Positions 1-11,116 are shown, counted from the stretch's first letter. The stretch: DNA of 49,112 nucleotides from Welwitschia mirabilis (GCA_051453625.1 JBOZIK010000001.1:13797803-13846914), one strand, 5' to 3'. The notes: generated by a model not told the origin, from the sequence alone. A program made the numbers and translations.

Positions 1-134
1 AAAAAACTGAAACCAAAAGAGAACATGAACCAACTAGCATCATTAAGGACTTCACATCTACTTTAGAGAAATACACTTAGATGATCCTAGATGCTAAAGT
101 GGTAACTGAGAGAAGTCAATTTATTAGTCCAACT

Positions 135-176
135 TGTGATCTATGTAAAGATAGTTATCACATCATAAAAGATTGT
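135..176 (+). other. Gag CCHC zinc knuckle
   Basis: The codons give C-x2-C-x4-H-x4-C (CDLCKDSYHIIKDC), the exact retroviral nucleocapsid zinc-knuckle spacing, followed by P-L-L-P as is common in plant gypsy Gag. In a live element this binds the genomic RNA during packaging. All four metal ligands are intact although the surrounding frame is broken by stops. Confidence 0.9.
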
Positions 177-1237
177 CCTTTACTTCCCACTTGTAAAGAA
201 AGAATTTATGAAGAAGTACGTGCATTGAACCAAGGACCGTTCAACTACAATAAAAAATACAATCAAAGATAAGTCCCAAATCACAACTTCCAAAATAGGA
301 TGAATGAATAAACTAGCAATTTTCAATCACATTATTCTAACTCCCAACCCTATCGAAACAGATATGAACATCAAAATTTCCAATCTAACTACTCTTCCAA
401 CTCCTAGAACCATAATGATCCTCTTAGGAATTCTATCGAGGAGTTGAGAAAAAGTCAAGAAAGGACCAATGAAAACATAGAGAATATCATGAACATTTTA
501 TAACAAGCTATGCTTTCAAATCAAAGACCACAAGGGACCCTTGTCACTCAACCTTTACTGAATCATAACGAAATACGAAAAGATCATAAGGTAGTGACAA
601 GAAGTGGAACCAATACAACTCCACCTACTTGTGAGGCTTCAACTTCCCACAATAATAAAAATGATGATCAAGAGGACATAGAAATTTTAGAAAATCATTC
701 TTTTCTTCCTCCACTTAGCAATAAAAAGAAAAATTCATAATAAAAGAAACCTGTTACTCCATGGCTTAATAGGCTTAATGAAAACACTGTCTTTGACAAT
801 CACTTGAAATACTTGATGAAAGATGTAATTATTAATTTATCCTTCTAGAAAGTTTTGCAAGAAAACCCAAAATACTTTAAGCTATGAAAAGACTTAATCA
901 GAAGGAAGCAAAAATGAGTCATTCCTAGTAAAGTCTTCCTAGCTCAATCTATTAGCAACTTAGTTTCCCATAAGTGTTCAAAATTTAAAGATCCAGGGGT
1001 AGCAACAGTTAGTGTCACATTAGAAGGGAACTAAAGAATTAAGAAAGCCTTGATTGACATAGGAGCTAGTGTTAACATCATGCCCTTACACATTTGTAAA
1101 CATTTAGAATTGGAAGAGATAATAGAACCTACAAACATTATCTTGGAGTTAGCTGATTCATCTGTTAAGAAACCCTTAGGAGTGATAAAGGACTTGATCA
1201 TTCAGATAGAGAAAGCTTTCTACCCCATAGATGTAGT

Positions 1238-1441
1238 TGTTTTAAAAGTTGAGAATCAAAATACATATCCCCTACTTCTAGGTAGAGCTNNNNNNNNNNN
1301 NNNNNNNNNNNNNNNNNNNNNNNNNNNNNNNNNNNNNNNNNNNNNNNNNNNNNNNNNNNNNNNNNNNNNNNNNNNNNNNNNNNNNNNNNTTATTTTAGAA
1401 GTTGAGAATCAAAATACATATCCCCTACTTCTAGGTAGATT
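1238..1441. repeat. False-duplication candidate around 100-N gap 1290-1389
   Basis: About 50 bases before the gap (1238-1287) recur almost unchanged after it (1390-1441), inside the protease. The gap is exactly 100 N, the usual placeholder for unknown size. Most likely two overlapping contig ends were not merged. The protease therefore probably has one LLLGR motif, not two. Confidence 0.8.
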
Positions 1442-1640
1442 TTTCTGCGTAACCATCCATTGCATCATAGATACTAAAACTAGATTGATGAAATTTCAGT
1501 TTGGAAACAAACAATTTTTAATACGAGTCTTTGATACAGTAGAAAAATATTTAGTCAAAACTTTAGATTTGGAGGAAGATCTAAAACCTAGCCTATCTTT
1601 ACAAACCACTTCAAACCTAAAGAAAATCATAAAAGAATAA

Positions 1641-2640
1641 GTTATGCAAATAATGAGTGGAAAATGGTATGTACACATAGAAAACAATTGAAATGACATG
1701 AGGAATTTTAGACATAANNNNNNNNNNNNNNNNNNNNNNNNNNNNNNNNNNNNNNNNNNNNNNNNNNNNNNNNNNNNNNNNNNNNNNNNNNNNNNNNNNN
1801 NNNNNNNNNNNNNNNNNNNNNNNNNNNNNNNNNNNNNNNNNNNNNNNNNNNNNNNNNNNNNNNNNNNNNNNNNNNNNNNNNNNNNNNNNNNNNNNNNNNN
1901 NNNNNNNNNNNNNNNNNNNNNNNNNNNNNNNNNNNNNNNNNNNNNNNNNNNNNNNNNNNNNNNNNNNNNNNNNNNNNNNNNNNNNNNNNNNNNNNNNNTT
2001 TTATTTTACTTATTCACTTTAGTCTTCTTAAGTGTGTGATCCTATGGTAATTATTCTTTTTGTTAAAAAAGAAAGAAAGAAAAATGAAAAGCATGATGTC
2101 CTACCGCAAGTACACCAGGGCAAATATTTCTGTGAGGAGCCTTTGGCAGTGTAATATGGTAGCTGTGGGAACTTTACTAGGGGGTCAGTTGGCCATGCTT
2201 CGTGGGTTCTTACTCTTCTAATAGTGGTTGCACTCCCCTCATCATGACAAAAGAAATAAAATATATTCCCACTTGATCATTTCACTTTTGGAGATTTTAG
2301 TAAGTTAGTAGGTAAAAATAGATGAGTTCATTTCTAAGTATCTTTTGATTTAACCTCCATTGTTCTACACACTTAAAACCTTAAATATCACCATAACCAC
2401 TGCCCTTTCGAATGAACTTTATTGAGTTAATACATTTTGTCATACATCTTTACTCGGGTAATGTTATGATGTCTTGTTTTGGAGTTTGCTACGTTAGTAC
2501 TTAGACTAGGTAAACACTCTTCTTCTTATTCTTTACGTCTATCTCTAATCTGCTTTTTCTTCTGTTTTCATGTCTACCATTTTCTAGTGATTTTTCCATT
2601 CTTTTCTTTTCTAATTTAGTAGTTTAGAAGTTTTTCATTC
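1641..2640. other. Non-coding stretch after protease, with 281-N gap
   Basis: No reverse transcriptase or integrase is visible where it would be expected. The stretch contains a gap of 281 N (1718-1998). A GC-richer patch at about 2096-2262 stands out from the AT-rich surroundings, but no coding motif was found in it. I see no gene here. Confidence 0.5.
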
Positions 2641-2696
2641 CATTACTTTTTGCATTTTTTTTCATTAGTTTAGGCAATTCGGGACGTATTGCACAT

Positions 2697-2714
2697 TTTA
2701 AGTGGGGGGTAGGA
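2697..2714 (+). promoter_or_regulatory. Polypurine-like G-rich tract
   Basis: The sequence TTTTAAGTGGGGGGTAGG resembles the conserved 'TTTAAGTGTGGGGG' tract that many plant Athila-type Ty3/gypsy elements carry between coding regions. The duplicated copy lies at 3577-3591. Its role as a polypurine tract for plus-strand priming is inferred from composition only. Confidence 0.45.
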
Positions 2715-2981
2715 TACATATATATTGCATATTTCTGATCCAATTTTTTTGATCATGATAAATCATTATTGCAAAACCTCCTTAAGTTTTACATGATTAT
2801 ATTGAACTATCTATCTAAGGTAGTGGACCCAATTTTTTTCTCAAATCCAACTTGATTATCCCCCTTTATAAAATATTATGGAGTCCTCCCTTCCTTATTC
2901 CCATCTGTCTACTTATCTCTCTTAGCTCTGGTTGTTTTCTTTTATTTTCTCTATCTTTAGAAAGTTCAATACTCTATTAAA

Positions 2982-3248
2982 ATGATAGAGGATCCCTCCA
3001 GAAGAGCTCATTAGAAGAAACTAGTAAGTAAAAATCTAGGATATTTTTACTTTAGGATGTTAGATAAAGTCATGGACAAGTTTAAAAAGAAGTTTAAAAA
3101 TAAGCCTCTTTGTCAAAAGAGGCTAGTATCTTTAGGGGAACTTAGAGAGTCTAGGGATGTGTTAATACTTCTAAATGATCTAGATCTTTCTTACTTTTTT
3201 GAGAGTTATGTGTTACCCTACTTCGTTTTTATCCAAATGGTCTATTAT
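2982..3248 (+). pseudogene. 5' part of env-like/plant-transposon ORF, upstream copy
   Basis: This begins at the ATG of MIEDPSRRAH and runs into the 270-N gap. One in-frame stop (TAG, about 3012) interrupts it; beyond it the protein is open through KKKFKNKPLCQKRLVSLGEL and a segment with YVLPYFVFIQMVYY. It is the same reading frame as the copy starting at 3822, with only scattered substitutions, so it is either a tandem duplicate or the other haplotype of that ORF. It is truncated by the gap. Confidence 0.6.
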
Positions 3249-3821
3249 NNNNNNNNNNNNNNNNNNNNNNNNNNNNNNNNNNNNNNNNNNNNNNNNNNNN
3301 NNNNNNNNNNNNNNNNNNNNNNNNNNNNNNNNNNNNNNNNNNNNNNNNNNNNNNNNNNNNNNNNNNNNNNNNNNNNNNNNNNNNNNNNNNNNNNNNNNNN
3401 NNNNNNNNNNNNNNNNNNNNNNNNNNNNNNNNNNNNNNNNNNNNNNNNNNNNNNNNNNNNNNNNNNNNNNNNNNNNNNNNNNNNNNNNNNNNNNNNNNNN
3501 NNNNNNNNNNNNNNNNNNTACTTTTTGCATTTTTTGTTTTCGTTAGTTTAGGCAATTCAGGACGTATTGCACATTGTAAATGGGGGGTAGGATACATATA
3601 TATTGCATATTTCTGATCCAATTTTTTTGATCATGATAAATCATTATTGTAAAACCTCCTTAATTGACCCATTTTTTTCCTCAAATCCAACTTGATTATC
3701 CCCCTTTATAAAATATTATGGAGTCCTCCCTTCCTTATTCCCATATGTCTACTTATCTCTCTTAGCTCTAGTTGTTTTCTTTTATTTTCTCTATCTTTAT
3801 AAAATTCAATACTCTATCAAA

Positions 3822-5091
3822 ATGATAGAGGATCCCTCCATTAGAGCTCATTAGAAGAAACCAATAAGTAAAAATCTAGGATATTTTTACTTTAGGATGT
3901 TAGATAAAGCCATGAACAAGTTCAAAAAGAAGTTTAAAAAGAATCCTCTTTGTCAAAAGAGGCTAGTATCTTTAGGGGAACTTAGAGAGTTTAGGGATGT
4001 GTTAAGACTTCTAAATGATTTAGATCTTTCTTACTTTTTTGAGATTTATGTGTTAGCCTACTTCATTTTTATCTAAATGTTCTATTATAATGCTTTATTT
4101 GATGCATATTTCTCTACCCTTATGAATCTTATTTTGGAGAGGAGAATTCAAGTTACTATAGATCTGATATCCTCCCTCATAAATATTTCTATAGAAGACT
4201 ATAAGGAGTTTTTTTCCTTTATGCCACTCCATGGAGGATAAGGTGGAGGTCATCAGGGAACTCTGTGAAAAGGTCCTTCAATGGAATACCCTCAAATATT
4301 ATTGTCTTCATTTAGTTTTTTACTTACAATTTTTTACCTTTTACTGGTTATTGTGATGAGACCCAAAANNNNNNNNNNNNNNNNNNNNNNNNNNNNNNNN
4401 NNNNNNNNNNNNNNNNNNNNNNNNNNNNNNNNNNNNNNNNNNNNNNNNNNNNNNNNNNNNNNNNNNNNNNNNNNNNNNNNNNNNNNNCTATCCTGATTGC
4501 TAATATCTATTGTTATTTTAGAGTCCAAATACATTTCAAACTTGAAAAGTTAACTCTTATGTCTTCCATTGGGCATGCTATTCTATCCCACATGCATATT
4601 TTCTCTAAATTCAATAAATCTTTTAAGTCTTTTTCTTCAAAGTAGACCTCCCCTAAAGAAACTCTATCATACCTCAAGACACTAGATTATCATAATCAAC
4701 ATATGAAAAAGGTACTTATTACAGTAAGGTATAAGATTATAGACACTTTTAAGAAAGTCAGTAGCTCTATTTAAAAGGAATAAAAGAAGAAGAAGAAGAA
4801 GATGACTTAGATTTTGAAGAAGAATCTGAGAAGAAGGAACAANNNNNNNNNNNNNNNNNNNNNNNNNNNNNNNNNNNNNNNNNNNNNNNNNNNNNNNNNN
4901 NNNNNNNNNNNNNNNNNNNNNNNNNNNNNNNNNNNNNNNNNNAAGGTACTTATTACAGTAAGGTATAGGATAATAGATACTTTTAAGGAAGTCGGTAGCT
5001 CTATTTAAAAGGCAATAAAAGAAGAAGAAGAAGAAGATGACTTAGATTTTGAAGAAGAATCTGAGAATAATGAAGAAGAAGAATCAAATTA
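3822..5091 (+). pseudogene. Env-like / 'putative plant transposon protein' ORF, decayed
   Basis: The frame starts at ATG 3822. Its first 140 codons are basic (KKKFKKNP), then contain ILLNDLDLSYFF-like and FYYNALFDAYFSTLMNLI segments. The arrangement of a Tyr/Phe-rich 'FY-N' motif, then a basic strand, then 'ITIDLI-SLINI' resembles the domain found in ORFs carried by many plant LTR elements beside or instead of env. After a 119-N gap (4369-4487) the frame continues with a region like LTLMSSIGHAILSHMHIF and ends in a strongly acidic Glu/Asp tail, stopping at about 5091. At least three internal stops and frame changes show that it is dead. The family call is from pattern memory, not alignment; function is unknown. 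Confidence 0.5.
4709..5077. repeat. False-duplication candidate around 100-N gap 4843-4942
   Basis: The 134 bases 4709-4842 recur at 4943-5077 with several substitutions, including the GAA-rich stretch that codes for the acidic tail of the ORF. The gap is exactly 100 N. Unmerged overlap or two haplotypes is likely, so the ORF probably has one acidic tail. Confidence 0.75.
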
Positions 5092-5124
5092 ATTGTTACT
5101 ATCTCTATTGTCTTTTTATTATTC

Positions 5125-5910
5125 TAGTTTTCTCTTATTACTTTCCTTTTTCTCTCCTTTATTATTAATATCAAAAGAGGGAGAAATAGTTACTATAAAA
5201 TTAGTTATTATTAGTTATTTAGTTATTATTAGTTATTTTCTCATGAGTATCTTTTAGTTGTACTATTCAAGATTGATTAATAAAAATGCATTCTATATTA
5301 TTTGTCTTATCTATTAATGTGTATTATATTTCTCATGAACTATGCTTTTAATTTTTTATATATATAGCTCTATTTGAAAAACCTTTATGAATGCTTAATT
5401 TGGATAAATATGGTCAACAATTTTTCATAAATCTAAATGACCATTTTCTAAGGGAGAGCTTTCANNNNNNNNNNNNNNNNNNNNNNNNNNNNNNNNNNNN
5501 NNNNNNNNNNNNNNNNNNNNNNNNNNNNNNNNNNNNNNNNNNNNNNNNNNNNNNNNNNNNNNNNTAGTTTTCTCTTATTACTTTCCTTTTTCTCTTCTTT
5601 ATTATTGATATCAAAAAAGGGAGAAATATTTACTATAATATTAGTTATTATCAGTTATTTAGTTATTATTAGTTGTTATTGTTAGTTGTTTTATCATGAG
5701 TATCTTTTAGTTGTACTATTCAAGATTGATTAATAAAAATGCATTCTGTATCATTTATCTATTAATGTGTATTATATTCTCATGAATTGTGCTTTCAATT
5801 TTTTATATATATAGATCTATTTGGAAAACCTTTATGAATGCTTAATTTGGATAATATGGTCAACAATTTTTCATAAATCTAAATGATCATTTTCTAAGGG
5901 AGAGCTTTCA
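5125..5910. repeat. False-duplication candidate around 100-N gap 5465-5564
   Basis: The sequence 5125-5464 recurs at 5565-5910, about 340 bases, with substitutions and small indels (an extra short TTATTGTTAG-type insertion on the right). Both copies include the purine tract and the start of the candidate LTR. The gap is exactly 100 N. Confidence 0.75.
5173..5186 (+). promoter_or_regulatory. Polypurine tract before candidate 3' LTR
   Basis: AAAAGAGGGAGAAA, preceded by TATC, has the composition and placing of the polypurine tract that precedes the 3' LTR in plant copia elements. A second copy (5613-5626) lies in the duplicated stretch. Assignment is by pattern. Confidence 0.5.
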
Positions 5911-7219
5911 GATTAATATTTTCAAATAAGTATAGTTTTCCATCAATGTTAAAGAGAATGATTGTTAAGTTATAATTTTGTGAAGTTGATGTCAAACTAA
6001 CATTTTTTAATATAGTAAAATATGTTGTATTTATTTTAGAAAATATTAGTCCTTATATATTAAAAACCNNNNNNNNNNNNNNNNNNNNNNNNNNNNNNNN
6101 NNNNNNNNNNNNNNNNNNNNNNNNNNNNNNNNNNNNNNNNNNNNNNNNNNNNNNNNNNNNNNNNNNNNTTCCATCAATGTTAAAGGGAATGATTATTAAG
6201 TTATAATTTTGTGAAGTTGATGTCAAACTAACTTTTTTTAATATAGTAAAATATGTTTTATTTCTTGTAGAACATGTTAATCCTTATATATTAGAAGTAA
6301 CAAGCATTTCTTACTAGCTATCTTAAACTTGACAAGTTATAAAACCTTAAAGGGGTCAACCACATTCCTAATGCATCGATTGCACCTAGGCTAAAATGTT
6401 TCAACTATTTTTCATATGGATTTGGCTAAACTAAAATATTATTAGCCGAACCTAGACATATGCAGTTGACTAGACTCCTAATTGGGTTAATTAGAGTTGA
6501 AGACATGAAAAAATTAGGTTGATCAAAACAAGATGGGATCGACTAACTTTAGTAACAACACTCAATGGGGTTAATTAAATATTTTAAGTGGTTAACTGAT
6601 CATCATGGAAATGGAATTTTATAGACTATTTTCTAGTCATTACCTTCCTATTTTTATCCATTGGAATATTAGATCTACTTGTAAAACCCTAAAATCTATC
6701 TCCTATATAAACCTTAGTCATCAAAATTATGAGAATCTTTTTACCTAACCAAAAAAATTAAAAAGTCATTATTAATACTCTGGTTAATTAGTTTGCATAA
6801 TATATGCTTGGATTTGTGACAATATTTTCAAATAGTGTAGTACTATCTTTGCTATACTTTAGATCTATTGAATCCTGTGCATTATGGTACATTCTAAAGG
6901 TTGAGATTGAGCCTTTAAAAGTCTGATTGTAAAAGGTTATAGGTAAACTTGAAAAATCTAAAAAGTAAGAAACAAGGATCTAGATCAGTCTTATGTATAA
7001 GCTGATTTCTAAGAGTGGAGTAGGAAATTTCCTAAACCACTATAAACTATGTTTTTGATAAATCTCCATTGGTATTTTTTGGTTTTAGTTAGTTTTATTT
7101 TATATCTTTTAATTATTTTATATGCACAAATATTTTTTAGTATTTAATACTTTATGAAGATATATATTTTTTTTTTTAAAAAAATCCTATTCACCTCCTC
7201 CAGGGTTCTATATCTAACA
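5187..7219 (+). mobile_element. Candidate copia-type LTR (solo or 3' LTR)
   Basis: The region begins just after the purine tract. It contains a TATA-like TCCTATATAAACC (6701-6713), a GATTGAGCC...GTAAAAGGTT segment (about 6908-6940), and a tail ending ATCCTATTCACCTCCTCCAG followed by TCTAACA (about 7185-7219). That tail resembles the last bases of many plant Ty1/copia LTRs, which typically end in a 'CCTATTCACCCCCCTCTAGG' block. Two gap-associated duplications inflate the length. The 5' boundary is uncertain, and no second LTR was found in the window. It may belong with the preceding env-like ORF as its 3' LTR. Confidence 0.42.
5938..6299. repeat. False-duplication candidate around 100-N gap 6069-6168
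   Basis: The 131 bases 5938-6068 recur at 6169-6299 with about six differences. The gap is exactly 100 N. It lies inside the candidate LTR. Confidence 0.75.
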
Positions 7220-8640
7220 AATTTGATTTTAAGATTCTATAAATATTCTAAGAGTATTTTTTAAAGAATGTGATGAAGAGTGTTAAATATTGAAAGATGA
7301 GGGTTAATGATTAGAAGATGATAATAAGAGATATTGATTGTAAGATTAACTTGTAAAGGCTAGATTAGGATTGTTTTATTTTCATAAAAACATTTAATTG
7401 ATTTCTTCATCTAGAATTACATGTATTAGAGTAAGAGATTTTTAATCCTAGGTTTTTCATTGTTGTCCTATGATCTTTACTTGCTTCTTCACTATATCTT
7501 AGAACATGAGAATCAATGAGTATTCCAAGCTTTCATGGGTATCTACATAAAAGATGAAATAATTAATTTAATGAATGATATTCTTAAAAGGGGTTTCAAG
7601 AAATTTAATCTTCTTTAAAAGTTCATATAATTAGTTACTAACCTTAGAGTTGTTAGAAAGGAAAAATATGCTAATATACTTAATAGAATAATGTGATCTA
7701 TATGGTTCAGTTAGCTTCTTCTAATTTTTAAAACTCTTAGAGATGGTCTCTAAGAAATTTCATGCTCTATCTATTTCTATGTCTAAGAAAATTCCTTATA
7801 CATCATTTTTATACATTATCTATGGTTCAAGAAAAAGTCATCATAAAAGAAATTCATAACTTTGTCCTACTCAAAATCATATTAGAAATACTTAAGTAGT
7901 AAATATTTAAAACATTCTAGGCCTTGAAAAAAATTTCATTATCTTTTTATTGAAAATTCATGACTTCTCTTTTAAGAATTATTTTTAATTATTAAAAAAT
8001 AAAAAATAAAAAGAGGATTTATAAAATAGGATTAATATGAGGACATCTGATATGATTGGATTTTGAGGGATAGTGGACAAGACACATTCAAACTTTTTAA
8101 GATGTGAATAGAAATGTTTAGACTCTAAACCATGAAAATGTGGTAATAGTTAAATGATAACTAGTTTGAAATAAATTCTATGAGCATTTAAAGGTTAAAC
8201 TATATAGGATGGGATTTCCTAGAATTAAGGCTAAAGGTAATCTTTAGGATCTACCTTAGTATTTAAATGTTAGAGTGCTTTTTAAGAAACTTAGATTGAA
8301 AGTGTGACTATTTGTTTTGGTATATATGAAAGTTTTGGTCAAATATTTCTAATCAATAGCATCTAGAAAACAACCTACCTTCATGATCTAATTTTACGTT
8401 CATGTTATTATTTGAGTGGATATAATGAAATTATTTATCAAGTCTATGCTGCTAGTTCACCAAACATTTTCATAAAGTAGGGCTTACCAACATCAACAAA
8501 TGTTTTAAAAGGATCTAAGATAAAATTCTATGTAGTTTGAAGGTTAGACTTAAAGAAAGAATAATAGCATTAGTGAGGAAAGGTAGTGGCATTAGTAGTT
8601 TTATGAAAAATAGATTGCAAAAAGGGTGAAAGATCTATTT
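7220..8640. other. AT-rich stretch without recognisable gene
   Basis: I see no open frame of useful length and no retroelement motif on either strand. It could be decayed internal sequence of the copia element whose LTR ends at about 7219, but I found no gag or integrase signature to support that. Confidence 0.4.
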
Positions 8641-8670
8641 CAACTAGGGAGAGAAATTAGAATTATTAGT

Positions 8671-9165
8671 AAAAATTTTTGGACTTAAAAAATTTTTAGA
8701 CTTAAAAAATTCTGGACTTAGAAAATTTTTAAACTTAAAAAATTTCTTGACTTAAAAAATTTTTAGGGCTTAAAAAATTTTTTGGACTTAAAAATTTTTA
8801 GAACTTAAAAAATTTTAGAAATTATAAATTCTATGGACTTAAAAATTTTTAGGACTTAAAAAATTTGAAAACTTAAAAGTTTAAAAAGTTTTAGGACTTA
8901 AAAAAATTTAGGACTCAAAAAAATTTTGGACTTAACAAAATTTTAGGACTTAAAAAATTCTAAGACTTAAAAAATTTTTAGACTTAAAAAGTTATTAGAC
9001 TTAAAAAATTTTTTGACTTAAGAAATTTAAAATAATTTTGAACTTAAAAAAAATTTTGGACTCAAAAACTTTTAACTTAAAAAATTAAATTTTTTTAACT
9101 TAAACAAATTTTGGACTTAAAAAATATATAAAACTTTTGGACTTAAAAATTTTTTAGGAATTAAA
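8671..9165. repeat. 17-19-bp minisatellite (GGACTTAAAAAATTTTTA)n
   Basis: There are about 27 degenerate units, mostly 17-19 bases, around the core GGACTTAAAAAATTTTTA. The array abuts the left PLE terminal repeat, at the 3' side of the element in its own sense. A single unit is present at the matching place in the right terminal repeat (about 13471-13487), so the array grew from a sequence that belongs to the element. Confidence 0.9.
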
Positions 9166-9493
9166 AACTTTACAAGGGTCTCACACTATAGTGAAGACAT
9201 AATGAAAAACATAATACTAAAGAGAAAAAAAGAAATCCAAGAAAAGAAACAAAAGATAGCACAAAGCACTTTCAAGGAGTTACACCCCTCATTAGTGTAC
9301 TTTTGAATTTCTAATTTTTAAATCTTTGAATACATGAAGAAGATCACTTCTTTAAATAGGAGAGGTTACCCTAACTATGTGTGGACAAAGGGACTCAAAG
9401 AAAGAGTAGGAAAAAATTACATTTTAAATTTTAAATTCACATCTTAGGAAATAATAAATGAAAAGAAAAGAAAATAAGTAACACCCTATGGAA
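9163..9493 (-). repeat. PLE terminal repeat, 3' (left) copy
   Basis: About 320 bases match 13482-13745 in direct orientation: CACTATAGTGAAG, CATAATACT, AAAGATAGCACAAAGCA, TTACACCCCTCATTAG and TAGGAAAAAATT are shared with moderate divergence. The copy ends in AAAATAAGTAACACCCTATG, matched by AAAATAAGTAATGCCCCATG at 14080-14099. It flanks the PLE coding region on its 3' side. Penelope-like elements commonly carry such LTR-like direct repeats (pLTRs) from tandem arrangement of copies; applying that term here is inference. Confidence 0.75.
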
Positions 9494-9960
9494 CAGATAG
9501 AAAGCATGGGGATGGGAAAAATAGAATCTTCTAACTACTCTGATTAATCTAGAATCTTTATGGAATTAGTTACATGTAAAAAGTTTTCCAAGTTTAGGAG
9601 GATTACACTAGTAAATTATTGGATTTGAAATAACTGGGCTCAGCATGAGATCTTTTTGATGAAGTCTGGAGAGTATAGGATCTAGGATTGCCTTCATGTT
9701 ACAAGATTTTGTTAAAGGATTAAAATCCATTTTGAAAATAAAGGTATCTCTTTCTTCTTCTCAATGCTTTCACATATGCTATGGAGAAGAGCTATTTTAT
9801 TAAATACATAAACTTTACTAAAGTAATGTAAAAGAAACTTGAAAGGATAGCCATGGGTGCAAAGGTAAAGATACACATTACACTTAAGTTTGGAGTAGTC
9901 TTGAAAGTTGGACTCCTACATCATGTATCTGCAAAGATATAAAATAATAAAAGCCTTTTT

Positions 9961-10955
9961 CTAATGGGCTGAATGCCAAGAGGAGAAGGGGATGTATTGA
10001 TAGGCATTCAAAGGTTTTTAATAGCACTTGATGGACAAAATTCCTATAGAATCAAATGTAAGATCTTTGAATAAAACAACATAAAACATATTAATAGATT
10101 CTTGGGACATTGTAGAAGTAATGTAAATGATGGGGTACATAGAATTATAGTTCTCCAGAAATATTAGTAAGGAACATAAAAGACCAGTTCAAATACCAAA
10201 GCTATTATCAATATAACACTTGTAGTAGAAACGAAAATTTCTGTTCATACTAGAGAAAAGATGTTTTTCTAGATGAAAGAGGAATAAAAGAACATGCATT
10301 ACTATAAAATCACTACCTAGAGCAGTACCATGAACTTATTTGAACAAATTGCCATCAAAATCTAGATAATATTCTCTAAGGATAAGAGAAGATAAAGAAA
10401 TAATGGCATCTAATAAAACTCCTAATTAGAATAATGATGCAACATAAAATACTCTTCAACCATAGATTTAAGAGTAGAAAGATCTACTTTAGTGGAAATA
10501 CTAGGATACAAGGATTTCACATTGAAGGTAAAGAAGAATCCATCTTGTGGAATGGATAAAAACTTAGATTCCTAATGAGAGAAACTAAGTCTATGATATG
10601 GATGAGCTGGCAAAATAGGATGGGGGAGAGTAAGTAGTAAAGAAGAAAAGATGTTAGTTTTAAAATATACACAAAGTAGTTACAGATGGGATGACCAATA
10701 AAACTAGGTTTGTTTATTTTGAGTATAAGGCACATGCATGAGCCTTATTAACTAATACCTAAAGGAGAGCATCTCTAAACTACTAAAGAATAGGAACAAA
10801 TGGTCAAGAAGATGAAGAAGATTAGAATGTAAAATATTTCAAGGGATTTCATCAAATAGATAATAAACATGGGTATTTAAAAGTTGTTTATGAGCTTTTG
10901 TGATATACCATAACATGTCTAGTATAATAATCCAAAGGTTTTTATCTGCTAGTTT
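9961..10955 (-). other. PLE reverse-transcriptase core
   Basis: This is the part of the pseudogene that carries the catalytic palm. The first catalytic Asp of other RTs sits in the FNVKSLYP motif, where PLEs usually have F/D-V-x-S-L-Y; here it reads Asn, one transition from Asp. The YIDD box reads YIDN, also one transition away, and is followed by FGI-stop-TG, where TGA fits an original TGG (Trp). The ADKN motif upstream is PLE-specific. One frame runs from 10955 to about 10490, then a shift of one or two bases leads into the frame that holds VHGTALGS through HGYP. All changes look like neutral decay, not function. Confidence 0.82.
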
Positions 10956-11116
10956 AATGATAATAGAGTTATCTCTTTAAATNNNNNNNNNNNNNNNNNN
11001 NNNNNNNNNNNNNNNNNNNNNNNNNNNNNNNNNNNNNNNNNNNNNNNNNNNNNNNNNNNNNNNNNNNNNNNNNNNNNNNNNNCTAGTTTAATGATAATAG
11101 AGTTATCTCTTTAAAT
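10949..11116. repeat. False-duplication candidate around 100-N gap 10983-11082
   Basis: The 34 bases 10949-10982 recur exactly at 11083-11116. The gap is exactly 100 N and lies just upstream of the PLE ADKN motif on the minus strand. The PLE reading frame continues sensibly if the two ends are one locus. Confidence 0.85.

Larger units (their letters stand above)
1..1640 (+). pseudogene. Ty3/gypsy gag-protease pseudogene (plant Athila/Tat-like)
   Basis: This is the C-terminal half of a retrotransposon Gag followed by the aspartic protease. It enters from the left edge, so the Gag N-terminus is missing. Reading every codon in the frame starting at base 3 gives one continuous protein with no frameshift up to the gap at 1290. 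In order it holds a CCHC zinc knuckle (135-176), a Q/N/S-rich linker, a segment with TPWLNRLNE that resembles the pre-protease region of plant gypsy polyproteins, and a protease with the active-site motif DIGAS at 1056-1070, then VNIMP, then LLLGR near 1270. The frame is interrupted by 11 stops (78, 270, 309, 405, 501, 738, 741, 846, 885, 915, 1032), all of which can arise from CAA, CAG, CGA or TGG by one C-to-T or G-to-A change. Reverse transcriptase does not follow. Family assignment is confident; the lineage within Ty3/gypsy is inference. Confidence 0.85.
2643..4087. repeat. Tandem duplication, about 870-bp offset, around a 270-N gap
   Basis: The segment from about 2643 to 3248 recurs from about 3517 to 4087 with a few percent differences and a deletion of about 50 bases (after 3660 relative to 2800). 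The repeat includes a G-rich tract (2697-2714 and 3577-3591), the leader and the start of the downstream ORF (ATG at 2982 and 3822). The gap between them (3249-3518) is 270 N. It could be a real tandem duplication in the element, two nested copies, or unmerged haplotypes. Confidence 0.7.

Noticed and set aside
8671-9165. Telomere repeats at the PLE 3' end
   Set aside because: The unit GGACTTAAAAAATTTTTA has no TTTAGGG or TTAGGG register.
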